Below, one piece after another: positions 17,981 to 26,480 of a stretch of 64,000 bases of DNA; positions within the stretch are counted from its first letter, which is position 1; every line of letters begins with the position of its first letter. The position numbers and the translations under genes were made by a program. The stretch covers positions 1-64,000 of the forward strand of contig JACRJX010000043.1 of the NCBI GenBank assembly GCA_016235595.1. The letters run 5' to 3'. The DNA comes from Verrucomicrobiota bacterium. GTDB taxonomy: Bacteria > Verrucomicrobiota > Verrucomicrobiia > CAIQCK01. The notes under the pieces were generated by a model, which saw only the letters and a list, made by a program, of their open reading frames with translations, was not told the origin of the DNA and did not search any database.

Positions 17981-18751
17981 ATGGCCATTTTCAGCACGAA
18001 CGAAATACACGTGAGTCAATGCTACCTGCGCCGCACGAGCGCGAGTTGGAAGCACGTCCGGCATGTGCATCGCGACATGAACGAACTGTTTCTCGTGCTG
18101 AAAGGCTGCCTGAGCGTCGCCACGCCGCGAGGCGCGATCGAGGCGCGCGCCAATCAGGTCGTCGTTTATCCCAAGGGGCTTGCGCATCTACCGTCGAGCC
18201 ATGCGGACGAGGACCTTGAAGTGATCGGCATGGCGTGGACCGGGGAAGCCCTGAAATGGGACGTTGGCAAACTCGTGCAATACGACAGTCTCGGCCGGCT
18301 CCGCCATCAGCTCATGTGGATGCTCGATTCGACGCCCGGTGGGATGATTGACAATGACCCGGTCGCCGACCTGTTGGGCCGCAGCGTGTTGCTTGAGTTC
18401 AACCGGCTCTGCGCCGACGACGCTCCCGACATGATCGTGAGGGCTAGAAGGTTCATGCGGGAGAACCTGGAGCGGCCACTCGGGCTTGAGGAACTCGCGC
18501 GCGCGGCCGGGCTGAACCGCTGCTACTTTGCGCGCGCGTTCAAGAAAGCCGCCGGTGAAAGCCCGATGCACGCGCTCGCGATCATGCGGATGGAGGCTGC
18601 CCGCGACCTGATCCTTCATACCACGCTGCCGCTGAAAAGCGTCGCCAGCCAGACGGGTTTCGCGGACGAGGCCCACATGTCGCACACGTTCAAGCGGCTG
18701 CTGGGCCGGTCGCCCGGCAGTCTGCGTCGAAGAAGCCGCAATCCCGAGTGA
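17981..18751 (+). CDS. AraC-family transcriptional regulator
   Basis: A 256-residue regulator with an N-terminal cupin (HVHRDMNELFLVLKG, later VVVYPKGLAHLPSSH) and a C-terminal AraC DNA-binding domain: PLGLEELARAAGLNRCYFARAFKKAAGESP, then LKSVASQTGFADEAHMSHTFKRLLGRSP. The ATG at 17981 is chosen because the long upstream opening overlaps the divergent dehydrogenase gene and is a shadow. No strong ribosome site is seen. It faces the hydroxyacid dehydrogenase/glycosidase/aldolase/symporter operon and is its most likely activator. Confidence 0.9.
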   Translation: MAIFSTNEIHVSQCYLRRTSASWKHVRHVHRDMNELFLVLKGCLSVATPRGAIEARANQVVVYPKGLAHLPSSHADEDLEVIGMAWTGEALKWDVGKLVQYDSLGRLRHQLMWMLDSTPGGMIDNDPVADLLGRSVLLEFNRLCADDAPDMIVRARRFMRENLERPLGLEELARAAGLNRCYFARAFKKAAGESPMHALAIMRMEAARDLILHTTLPLKSVASQTGFADEAHMSHTFKRLLGRSPGSLRRRSRNPE

Positions 18752-18787
18752 GGGGCGACAACTTGTTCTGTTCCGGTTCCCGCGCTT

Positions 18788-19516
18788 CTAAAAGTGGAGA
18801 TACTTCACCAGTCCGGTGATGCCCACGGCGATGACGGTGACCAGCACCGCGAGCCGGAAGTTGCGCTCATTGGTTCGCTCTTTCAGCCACAAGCCCAGAT
18901 GCGCTGTCGCCAGCGCCGGCAGCAATCCCGCGGCCGACAACTGCAACAGATGGCTGTTCACCATGCCGAGCGCGGTGTAGCTCGCGGCGGCGGTCGCCGC
19001 GAGACAAAGGAAGTAGGCAAGCAACGAGCTTCGGAAAACATCCTTCGCCCACTCACGCGACAAGGCATAGACGACCACGGGTGGTCCCGACTCCGAGATG
19101 CTGCCGCCGAGTATGCCGCTGAGCAGGCCGACGGTGGGTTCCGTCGCCGGATGCACGGGAAACCGGACTCGCACTCGCGCGAGAAAGAGAATGCCAAACA
19201 CGAGGGTGATGATGCTGATGGCTGCGCCGATGATGTGGACGGGCAGGTGTTTGAGAGCGTATGCGCCGATCGGGACGCCGGGCAGTCCCCCGATGAGCAA
19301 CCTGCGCACGGAGCGCCATTCGACGTGACGGCGGCCCTCGCATACCAGGAAGAGGTTCACCGCCAGCATTGTAAAACAATATGCCGGCACCGCCTCGCGC
19401 GGTGACATGAAGAGCGCAAACAATGGGATGGCCATCAGCGAGCCGGCGAAGCCCACGGTGGACTGTACCAGCATGCCCAGGCTCGCGATCGCTGCAAAGA
19501 CGGCAAACTCCGTCAT
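18788..19516 (-). CDS. TauE/SafE (TSUP) family membrane exporter
   Basis: A 242-residue inner-membrane protein with about eight hydrophobic segments. The N-terminal QSTVGFAGSLMAIPLF and the mid-protein GILGGSISESGPPVVVY are the paired repeats of the TSUP family, members of which export sulfite, sulfoacetate or other organosulfonates. The ATG overlaps the RpiB-like gene's stop (ATGA). It is the last gene of the minus-strand operon starting at 24217. Together with a split transketolase, an RpiB-like isomerase and a group III alcohol dehydrogenase, it fits export of a C2 sulfonate such as isethionate; this is inference. Confidence 0.88.
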   Translation of the reverse strand: MTEFAVFAAIASLGMLVQSTVGFAGSLMAIPLFALFMSPREAVPAYCFTMLAVNLFLVCEGRRHVEWRSVRRLLIGGLPGVPIGAYALKHLPVHIIGAAISIITLVFGILFLARVRVRFPVHPATEPTVGLLSGILGGSISESGPPVVVYALSREWAKDVFRSSLLAYFLCLAATAAASYTALGMVNSHLLQLSAAGLLPALATAHLGLWLKERTNERNFRLAVLVTVIAVGITGLVKYLHF

Positions 19517-20019
19517 GGTTTCTTCAAGAACTCCAGGTCACGCGCGGCACTGTCGGCGCCGCGGGCCATCAGTTCGTCGCGCGCCTCCTGCCAGAACGAG
19601 CGCACCGGCTCCGGCACAGCCGGCGCATCCTGGAAACGCGCTTCCACAAACACATCGGCCATCCGGCAGGCCAACTCCGGCGTGACAACGTCTTCTCCCA
19701 TGCACAGACAGTTGGCGTCGTTGACCACGCGCGCCAGCCGCGCGGTCTTCTCGGACTCGCAACTGACGGCGCAAATGCCCTTGAACTTGCCCGCCGAGAT
19801 GCTTGCGCCCGTGCCACTGCCACAACAGCTGATGGCCAGTTCGGCTTTGCCGGAATTCAGCGCGTGCGCGATGCGCTGGCCGACGGCGGGGAACTTGCAG
19901 AACTGCGCCGTGTCCGGACAACCGACATCAATCACGGTGTGGCCGTGCGCCTGCAAGTGCGCCTTGATCGCTTCCTTGAGCTTGAAGCCTTTCACAACCG
20001 AGCCAACGGCGATGTTCAT
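19513..20019 (-). CDS. RpiB/LacAB-family isomerase, non-canonical active site
   Basis: A 168-residue member of the RpiB/LacAB sugar isomerase family, start supported by AAGGGAACG before the ATG. Cys66 in SCCGSGTG aligns with E. coli RpiB Cys66, and the following SISAGKFKGI is well conserved. However, the Asp9-His10 pair is Val-Val here, His99 is Val99, and the GGRH segment with phosphate-binding Arg133 is missing (QDAPAVPE instead). A normal ribose-5-phosphate isomerase is therefore unlikely. The sulfoerythrose isomerase SqwI of the sulfo-TK pathway is an RpiB-family enzyme acting on an unphosphorylated sugar and is the best-fitting alternative. It sits one base after the transketolase C subunit. 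Confidence 0.82.
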   Translation of the reverse strand: MNIAVGSVVKGFKLKEAIKAHLQAHGHTVIDVGCPDTAQFCKFPAVGQRIAHALNSGKAELAISCCGSGTGASISAGKFKGICAVSCESEKTARLARVVNDANCLCMGEDVVTPELACRMADVFVEARFQDAPAVPEPVRSFWQEARDELMARGADSAARDLEFLKKP

Positions 20020-20020
20020 C

Positions 20021-20986
20021 TTACGTTCCCTTCGATTTCCTGCTTGCCGCCAGTCGCCGGCACGCGTCGGCGATGTGTTTCGGGCCGAAACCGTGTTTGT
20101 CGAAGAGGTGTTGCTCGCTCGCCACTTCACCGAACTGGTTCGGAACGCCCAGCCGGATGACACGCGTTGGGCATTGTTCGGACAAAACCTCACACACCGC
20201 GCCGCCGAGGCCGCCCAGGATGTTCTGGTTCTCCACCGTCACCACGCCGCACGTTTTCTGTGCCGACGCGACGAGTGTGGCGGCGTCGAACGGTTTGACG
20301 GACGGATAGTGCAGCAACTCAACCGAGACGCCGGCGCGCGACAACTCGTCCACGATGCTGACGGCAAATTGCGTCATGTAACCGGTCGAGACGAGCGTCA
20401 CATCCCGGCCTTCGCGCAGGACGATGGCCTTCTCCGGGTTGAATGCGTATTCAGTGTCGAAAATCTTCGGGACCTTGGAACGGATGAGTTGCATGTAGGT
20501 CGGCTGGCGGTTCGCGGCCATGAAACGCATCACCGAGCGCAGCTCCAGCGCATCGCACGGACTATAGACGTGCATGTTCGGCATCGCGCGCATGATCGCC
20601 AGATCCTGGAAACACATGTGCGTGCCACCGTTTGGCCCAGCCGTGACGCCCGGCGCGGTGCCGACAATCTTCACGTTCATGTTTGCGTAGGCCACGCTGA
20701 TGGTGACCTGGTCATACACGCGCCGTGTGGCGAAGCAGGTGAAGCTCGCGCAGAACGGCACCTTCCCCTCCGACGCGAGGCCGGCGGCGATGCCGATCAT
20801 GTTTGCCTCCGCCACGCCGATGTTGAGGAAGTTCGTCGGGTGACGGCTCGACACCGTCGGGTTGGTGCCGGAGGCTTTGCTCAGGTCGGCCTCGAGGCAC
20901 ACCACATTCGGGTTTTGCTCGATGAGTTCGTTCAGTGTCTCGCCATAGACGAAACGCATCTCCATGCTGTGAAAATCCTTCCCCAT
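20021..20986 (-). CDS. Transketolase, C-terminal subunit
   Basis: A 321-residue polypeptide carrying the pyrimidine-binding and C-terminal domains of transketolase. Visible landmarks are LEADLSKASG, the NIGVAEANMIGIAAGLA stretch with the cofactor-activating Glu, HYPSVKPFD, and VENQNILGGLGGAV. GAGGAACG precedes the ATG. With the adjacent N-terminal subunit it forms a split thiamine-diphosphate transketolase moving two-carbon units between ketoses and aldoses. Split enzymes are common in bacteria, and the sulfo-TK transketolase (SqwGH) is of this type. The position between the N subunit and an RpiB-like isomerase is a pathway clue, not proof. Confidence 0.92.
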   Translation of the reverse strand: MGKDFHSMEMRFVYGETLNELIEQNPNVVCLEADLSKASGTNPTVSSRHPTNFLNIGVAEANMIGIAAGLASEGKVPFCASFTCFATRRVYDQVTISVAYANMNVKIVGTAPGVTAGPNGGTHMCFQDLAIMRAMPNMHVYSPCDALELRSVMRFMAANRQPTYMQLIRSKVPKIFDTEYAFNPEKAIVLREGRDVTLVSTGYMTQFAVSIVDELSRAGVSVELLHYPSVKPFDAATLVASAQKTCGVVTVENQNILGGLGGAVCEVLSEQCPTRVIRLGVPNQFGEVASEQHLFDKHGFGPKHIADACRRLAASRKSKGT

Positions 20987-20995
20987 GTTCGTTCC

Positions 20996-21859
20996 TCAGT
21001 ATGGCAGCGTCGTCCTCGCCGTCAGCGAGTTCATGAACCTGTCGCAGGTTGCTTGGTCGGGGACCTTGATGTTGTGGCTCTCAGGCTTGTTTTCGACGAG
21101 GCAGCAGCCCTTGGCCTTGATCGTGTGCGCGATAATCATCGCCGGCTTGCCGCGGACGGCGATGGCCGCGTTCAGCGTGTCGTGGATTGAGTCCCAATCG
21201 TGGCCATTCATCTCGAACACCTCCCAGCCGAACGCCCGCCACTTATCGCACAACGGCTCCAGCGAGAGCAGCGTGTCGGTGAAATCATCGATCTGCAGCT
21301 TGTTGTAGTCGGTGATGGCGACGAGATTGTCGAGCTTGTGGTGCCCGGCGAACATCGCGGCTTCCCAATTCTGCCCCTCGTTGCTCTCGCCGTCGCCGAT
21401 GATGCAGAACACGCGATGCTTCTTCCCGTCGAGACGCGCGGCATACGCGGCGCCGCAAGCGCACGACAGTCCCTGGCCCAGCGAGCCGGTGGTCATGTCG
21501 ATGCCCGGCACGCAGCGCGCGTCGGCGTGGCTCGGCAACCGCGTGCCGTCGGCGTTGAGCGTCTTCAGCCACGCCATCGGGAAGAATCCCTGATAGGCCA
21601 GTGCCAGATAGAGCACGGGTGCGGCGTGGCCTTTGGAGAGCACGAGCCGGTCGCGATCGTTCCAGCGCGGGTTCGCGGGGTCCGTGCGCATGATCCGGTA
21701 GTAGAGCGTCATGACGATTTCCACGAGGCTGAGCGCCCCGCCGAGATGGCCCGAGCCGGCGCGACAGATCATGTCGGTTATGACGTAGCGCCACTCCGCG
21801 GCCATCCGGTCAAACTCGGCGCGGTCAAACGCCGGTTGTGCGGCTGAGTTGTCCATCAT
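20996..21859 (-). CDS. Transketolase, N-terminal subunit
   Basis: A 287-residue polypeptide with the diphosphate-binding domain of transketolase. The signature runs from IGDGESNEGQNWEA to ITDYNKLQ, the GDG-x25-30-N thiamine-diphosphate/Mg site; RAGSGHLGGALS and SKGHAAPVLY are the N-terminal histidine motifs. Two adjacent ATG codons occur at 21859 and 21856; AAAGGA lies 3 or 6 bases upstream respectively, so the second may be used. A longer opening to 21892 is rejected for overlap with the alcohol dehydrogenase. It pairs with the C subunit 9 bases downstream. Confidence 0.92.
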   Translation of the reverse strand: MMDNSAAQPAFDRAEFDRMAAEWRYVITDMICRAGSGHLGGALSLVEIVMTLYYRIMRTDPANPRWNDRDRLVLSKGHAAPVLYLALAYQGFFPMAWLKTLNADGTRLPSHADARCVPGIDMTTGSLGQGLSCACGAAYAARLDGKKHRVFCIIGDGESNEGQNWEAAMFAGHHKLDNLVAITDYNKLQIDDFTDTLLSLEPLCDKWRAFGWEVFEMNGHDWDSIHDTLNAAIAVRGKPAMIIAHTIKAKGCCLVENKPESHNIKVPDQATCDRFMNSLTARTTLPY

Positions 21860-21875
21860 GGTTCCTTTCAAGTGC

Positions 21876-23000
21876 TCAAGCCAGCCGCTCAAACATCGTC
21901 ACGAGATCGGCCTCGGTCATCGTTCGCGGATTGTTCCGCATGAGCGGGTGAAAACTTTCCCTTGCGAGACTTGGAATGTCCGCCGTCGGAATGCCTGCGT
22001 CGCGCAGCGTGCAGGGCAAACCGCCGAGCTGCTTCAGCTCGTGAATCAGCGCGGTTAATTCCTCCGCGCTGGCGAGGCCGATGCCGCGCAAGAATGACGT
22101 CATGCGCTCACCCATCACGGGCGCGTTGAAACGAATGGCTTCCTCCAGCGTGAATGCGCAGGCCGTGCCGTGGGCCAGATGGTAGCGCGCCGAGAGCGGG
22201 AACGAACATGCATGGACCATCGCGTTTTTCGGCAACTGGAACGCCGCGCCAGCCAGCGTCGCGGCGCAGCTCATCGCGGAGCGTGCCTCCGCATCGCCCG
22301 GTTGCTGCGCGGCGCGCTTCAGGTTGGCGCAAATCAGCCGCGCCGCCTCGATGGCCATCAAGTCACAGATCGGCTGATGGTTCCGCGACCAGTAGCCTTC
22401 GATGGCGTGGCTCAACGCATCGAGACCCGTCACCACTGTGATCTTGCGCGGCAGCGAATGCGTCAGCTCCGGGTCAACGACTGCGTGGACCGGATAGAGG
22501 GCATCGCCCGCGATGGGGCCCTTGATCTGCTTCTCGGTGTCGCTCAACACAGCGAACGGCGTGACCTCAGAGCCGGTGCCCGCCGTTGTCGGCACGGCGA
22601 TGAGTGGCAGATGCGCGCTGCCAAGTGGCACGCCTTCGGAGTGAACGGCACGGATGCTCGGCAGATTCCCGGCAACCAGACACGCCGCCGCTTTTGCGCA
22701 GTCCATCGCGCTGCCGCCGCCGATGGCAACCACGACATCATGCCGCCCGGCTCGCAGCTGCGCGGCCAGCGCATCCACCGACGCCACGGTCGGGTCTGGC
22801 GTTACGTCAGAGAAAACAGGAACTCCGGGCAGCATCTCCTGCACACACGCGAACGGTGGCAACCGTACCAGTTCACGATCGGTCACCAACAAGGGTCGCG
22901 CGCCGTGCGCAACGGCAATCTGCGGAAGCTGCCGCACGCACCCGTTTCCCAATGTAACGGCGGTAGGCAGCTTGAACGTCCAGAGGTCCGCGACACTCAT
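21876..23000 (-). CDS. Group III (iron-type) alcohol dehydrogenase
   Basis: A ~374-residue NAD(P)-dependent alcohol dehydrogenase of the metal-dependent group III class. VAIGGGSAMDCAKA is the nucleotide-binding loop, VPTTAGTGSE follows, and the metal ligands lie in GLDALSHAIE, HACSFPLSARYHLAHG. The ATG at 23000 overlaps the ROK stop (ATGA) and is preferred; an in-frame ATG at 23015 would add five residues. Relatives reduce lactaldehyde, phosphonoacetaldehyde or sulfoacetaldehyde. Beside a split transketolase and a TauE-type exporter, sulfoacetaldehyde reduction to isethionate is the leading hypothesis. Confidence 0.9.
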   Translation of the reverse strand: MSVADLWTFKLPTAVTLGNGCVRQLPQIAVAHGARPLLVTDRELVRLPPFACVQEMLPGVPVFSDVTPDPTVASVDALAAQLRAGRHDVVVAIGGGSAMDCAKAAACLVAGNLPSIRAVHSEGVPLGSAHLPLIAVPTTAGTGSEVTPFAVLSDTEKQIKGPIAGDALYPVHAVVDPELTHSLPRKITVVTGLDALSHAIEGYWSRNHQPICDLMAIEAARLICANLKRAAQQPGDAEARSAMSCAATLAGAAFQLPKNAMVHACSFPLSARYHLAHGTACAFTLEEAIRFNAPVMGERMTSFLRGIGLASAEELTALIHELKQLGGLPCTLRDAGIPTADIPSLARESFHPLMRNNPRTMTEADLVTMFERLA

Positions 23001-24217
23001 CGTTTTGGTGTCCATTGATGCAGCGCCAACGCCGCCGCGCCGATCGCGCCGTTGTATTGGCCGAGCGCGGAATTCACGATGACGGGATCGCGGCTGGCGT
23101 CGCCGAGTTCATGAGCCGTCTCGCGAACAAACGCGAGGAAAAGGTTGCCGGAATCCGCCAGCGGACCGGCGAAGACAATCCTCTCCGGGTTGAACAACTC
23201 GTTGACCTGATGGGCCACCCAGCCATGCACGCGGCCCGCGGCCCGCACGAGCGACAAGGCGAATGCGTCGCCGTCGTCAGCAGCGGCGAGGATATGGTCA
23301 ATCGTCAGTTCGTCTTTCACGCCGGCCAGAGAGCTCTTCTGCTTGCGGCTCAAGCCGCGCTGAGCCGCAGCGACCATGCCGGAGATCGAAGCGACTTGTT
23401 CCAGTCGCGCGCCAGCCTGCCAGCGCCATGCATCCTCGCCACGCGACGGCGCATCGTCGGCCAATTCCGCTGGCACGGGACAAACCCAATGGCCGATCTC
23501 GCCGGCACGATGTTGCGCGCCGTGCAGCAGATGACCGTTCACCACCACACCCGCCGCGATGCCGGAGCGAATGCCGATACAGACGAAGTTCTGCAAACCG
23601 CGCCCCGCGCCAAACCACAACTCGGCCAGCGCCATCGTGCGAATGTTGTTCTCCAGAAACACCGGCACGCCGAATCGCTCGCTCAGCCGCGCGCCGAGCG
23701 GCACGTCGCTCCAACCTTTGATGAAATTGTAGTGGACCGCGACGTTGGTCACCGGGTCAATCGCACCCGGCACGCCCACGCCAATGCCAAGCACCGGCCG
23801 CGGGTCGTGCTCCATCATCTCATCAATCGCGAGTTCGATCTTCGCGAGGATCTGCGTCGCGGAGTCCGTCGGCCGGAGCATCTTGTGGACCTGCCGCAAC
23901 GGTTGCTGCGAGAAATCCACGACGGTAGCCATCAGGTTGCGCGCCTCGAAATCCACCCCGATGAACCGGCCGCCATCGGAACTTGGCACGAGCGAGGTCG
24001 GTGGCCGGCCAGCCGTCTCGCGCCCGGCGGCTTCGGTTTCGAGCAGGAAGCCTTCGTGCACGAGCCGGTCCACGTAGATTCCCGCCGTGGAAGGCGCGAG
24101 TTTCAGCTCGCGGGCGAGTTGGGCGCGCGAGAGGCCGCCGCGCGCGCGCACACGGCGCAGCAACTCGGCTTCGAGACTGGCGACTTGCTGGTGTTTGGAT
24201 TTGATGCGTCGCGCCAT
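22997..24217 (-). CDS. ROK-family transcriptional regulator
   Basis: A 406-residue ROK repressor. Residues ~15-75 form a winged helix (GLSRAQLARELKLAPSTAGIYVDRLV). The rest is the sugar-kinase-like ROK domain with GIGVGVPGAID, LENNIRTMALAELWFGAG and HRAGEIGHW. The CxCGxxGC zinc cluster that normally follows GEIGH is absent; a single Cys in HWVCPVP remains. GAGG precedes the ATG at 24217. It heads the operon with alcohol dehydrogenase, split transketolase, RpiB-like isomerase and TauE exporter, and should control it in response to a sugar ligand. Confidence 0.9.
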   Translation of the reverse strand: MARRIKSKHQQVASLEAELLRRVRARGGLSRAQLARELKLAPSTAGIYVDRLVHEGFLLETEAAGRETAGRPPTSLVPSSDGGRFIGVDFEARNLMATVVDFSQQPLRQVHKMLRPTDSATQILAKIELAIDEMMEHDPRPVLGIGVGVPGAIDPVTNVAVHYNFIKGWSDVPLGARLSERFGVPVFLENNIRTMALAELWFGAGRGLQNFVCIGIRSGIAAGVVVNGHLLHGAQHRAGEIGHWVCPVPAELADDAPSRGEDAWRWQAGARLEQVASISGMVAAAQRGLSRKQKSSLAGVKDELTIDHILAAADDGDAFALSLVRAAGRVHGWVAHQVNELFNPERIVFAGPLADSGNLFLAFVRETAHELGDASRDPVIVNSALGQYNGAIGAAALALHQWTPKR

Positions 24218-24358
24218 ATTCAGAACCTCACCACTGTGTCTTTGTCCACGCTTGCGTTTGCGCACCCCCCGGCGATGACCCGTGCATGGTGGCGGTCCCG
24301 CGCGCCATGCCCAATGAGCCCCAAGGGAACTTCTCTCAAGTGCATCTTGCGGAGATTA

Positions 24359-24375
24359 TTTTGAAATCGAAATTA
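24359..24375. promoter_or_regulatory. AT-rich 17-base element shared with 29401-29417
   Basis: The 17-mer TTTTGAAATCGAAATTA occurs here, about 140 bases upstream of the ROK gene, and again exactly at 29401-29417 upstream of a Tat isomerase-like gene. It contains a tandem hexamer, GAAATC-GAAATT. Both copies lie in non-coding gaps of a GC-rich sequence, so a shared operator is plausible. The ROK protein encoded next door is the obvious candidate binder; this is inference. Confidence 0.4.
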
Positions 24376-24487
24376 GTGTCAAGCCTTCAAAAGGCGTTCA
24401 GGCGTAAACCGTGTTCATGGTTCGCGACCCCAACAAGCCGCTGGCGGTCTGAACGGATGTGGGGGATGAGCCGCGATCAGCGAGGGT

Positions 24488-25546
24488 TTACCCGGTCGCG
24501 GGGTGAACCGCATTGCGCCACTGGCGGGGCGTCTGGCCTTTGAGTTGGCGGAACGTGGTGGCAAAGTATTGACTGGTGCTGAAACCACACGCCAATGCGA
24601 TGTCTATGATGCTCAGGTTGGGCTGCTCGCGCAGCAAACGCGCGGACGTATCGACGCGGCAGTGGGCGAGGTATTGGGTCGGCGACATGTTGGTGAGTTG
24701 CCGGCAGTAGGAGGTGAAGCGGCTGCGTTTCAGCCCACACTGCTGCGCCATCGTGTCCACGGTCCACGGCTCTTCGACGCGGCGCGGCAACTCCGACAGG
24801 AACAGTTCCACACTCCGTCGGGTGGTTGTCAGCGAATCATCGAGCGGGATGCCGCGGCGGTCGAGCATCTCGCAGATCGCGAGCAACAGTTCATTGATGG
24901 CCAGCGCCATGCGCGTGCGGTCAAACGGCTGGGATTCCCTGGCTGTGAGCCGCGCGATTTTGGCGAAACAGCTCGCGATGGTCGCATCCGCCTTCCAGAC
25001 CGGCTGCTCGTTGTGGCGCAACAGGGTGGTGAGCCGTTCGCGTTCGCTCGTCGTCAGGATGAGCCATCGCGGCCAGCGCCAGCTTTGGTGCGGACGGCGC
25101 ATGCCCACGTCGAGGATGAGCCAGATCATACGGCATGCTTCGACGTGTGGCAGGCCGAGCCGGTGGCGTTGCCACGGGCGCGTGACGGTGAGATGGCCGG
25201 GACGAAGCGGGTAGCTCTGGTCGTCCACGGCGAAGCCAAGCCGGCCGCTCTCAATGAAAACAAATTCGACTCCCTCGTTGCGGTGCCAGTCGAGTCCCCA
25301 CGTCTGGTTGCAGGGCACGTCCCACGAACCGGCCGAGCGCAGTTCAGGCATCAATTTGTCAGCGAGCTTCAAGCCGGGATACGTGCCATGGGCGACGGCG
25401 CTCATGCGGATCAGGCCCGCTTTCGCCGCCACCTCAACGGGCCGGCAGGTGTCGGCGCGATAGTGTTCGCGGTTGCCGCGGAAGATTGCCGGTTGCTTGC
25501 CCATGTTCAAAATCGGCCAATGCACGCTGGCGAACGACATTCGCAT
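24488..25546 (-). CDS. AraC-family transcriptional regulator
   Basis: A ~352-residue regulator. The middle part is a cupin ligand domain (WHRNEGVEFVFIESGRLGF, LRPGHLTVTRPWQRHRLG). The C-terminal AraC domain is clear: WTVDTMAQQCGLKRSRFTSYCRQLTNMSPTQYL, then IIDIALACGFSTSQYFATTFRQLKGQTP. The start is uncertain: ATGs at 25546, 25540 and 25504 and a TTG at 25573 all lack good ribosome sites. It is divergent from the isomerase at 25604 across ~57 bases, so it probably regulates the plus-strand cluster that begins there. Confidence 0.87.
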   Translation of the reverse strand: MRMSFASVHWPILNMGKQPAIFRGNREHYRADTCRPVEVAAKAGLIRMSAVAHGTYPGLKLADKLMPELRSAGSWDVPCNQTWGLDWHRNEGVEFVFIESGRLGFAVDDQSYPLRPGHLTVTRPWQRHRLGLPHVEACRMIWLILDVGMRRPHQSWRWPRWLILTTSERERLTTLLRHNEQPVWKADATIASCFAKIARLTARESQPFDRTRMALAINELLLAICEMLDRRGIPLDDSLTTTRRSVELFLSELPRRVEEPWTVDTMAQQCGLKRSRFTSYCRQLTNMSPTQYLAHCRVDTSARLLREQPNLSIIDIALACGFSTSQYFATTFRQLKGQTPRQWRNAVHPATG

Positions 25547-25603
25547 CGCCAGCGTGTAATCTACTACCGTCAATCAATAACAGAATTGCACCGTCTGGAA
25601 CAA

Positions 25604-26455
25604 ATGATTATCGGTTGTTTTGCTCTCATCCGTCCATTCTCGTCGCTGCGCCAGCAGTTCGAGTTGATCCGCGAACTGGGGATCGACTATGCCGACCTGA
25701 CCGACAGCCACGATGGCGCTTCTCTCGGCAGCGAAGCAGGCTTCGTCGCCGCATACAGCCTCGATTCGCATCCTTTGACGATTCAGACGATGGCGCGCGA
25801 GACGGGTCTGACGCTCACGAGCGTTTGCGCCCACGCGAATCTGCTCGATCCTGCCAGCCCCGACCGCTACGGCACGGCGCAAATCATCAAAGCCATCAAA
25901 CTGGCGCATTTTCTCGGCATCAAGCAGGTCATCACCACCGAGGGCGACCCGAAGACGGAATTCGGCCATCGTCTCTCGGATGCTGAACGGCTGTTTACGA
26001 TCAAGGAGAAGCTCCACGAGCCGGTTCGCTGGGCTGCGCATCTCGGAGTGGATTTACTCCTCGAACCCCACGGCATGCTCACGGATACGGTCCGCGGCAT
26101 GGAGGCAATCCTCAATGCGCTCGGTCACGAAGAAACCGTCGGAGTCAACCTCGACACGGGCAACAGTTGGCTCGGCGGCGGAGACCCACTGGAGTTCGTC
26201 AAAGTTTTCGGCAAACGCATCAAGCACGTTCACTGGAAAGACATGTCCGCCGATTGGGTTGGAAAACGCGGCCAGATGTTCGGTTGCGGCATGGGCACCA
26301 TCCCGCTCGGGGACGGGGTGGTGGGAATCGAGCCAGTCGCGCGCGCGCTGCTGGATGCCGGTTTTCATGGTCCGACCACCCTGGAAGTGGCCGGCGAGGA
26401 AGCAATGAAGAAATCCGCCAACCGCCTGCGACAGTGGAGTGGTTGCGGTGTTTGA
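25604..26455 (+). CDS. Sugar phosphate isomerase/epimerase-like TIM barrel
   Basis: A 283-residue cytoplasmic protein of the xylose-isomerase-like/AP-endonuclease-2 barrel family. Conserved acidic and His residues occur at strand ends: LLLEPHGM, VGVNLDTGNSW, KHVHWKD and TTLEVAGE, consistent with a divalent metal site. Relatives are 3-ketosugar or ketose epimerases and isomerases. GGAACA precedes the ATG; the long upstream opening is a shadow of the AraC gene. It is first in the plus-strand cluster, with the Tat aldo/keto reductase 25 bases downstream. Substrate unknown. Confidence 0.85.
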   Translation: MIIGCFALIRPFSSLRQQFELIRELGIDYADLTDSHDGASLGSEAGFVAAYSLDSHPLTIQTMARETGLTLTSVCAHANLLDPASPDRYGTAQIIKAIKLAHFLGIKQVITTEGDPKTEFGHRLSDAERLFTIKEKLHEPVRWAAHLGVDLLLEPHGMLTDTVRGMEAILNALGHEETVGVNLDTGNSWLGGGDPLEFVKVFGKRIKHVHWKDMSADWVGKRGQMFGCGMGTIPLGDGVVGIEPVARALLDAGFHGPTTLEVAGEEAMKKSANRLRQWSGCGV

Positions 26456-26480
26456 ACCAGAGTCAACAGGAGAACGCCTT

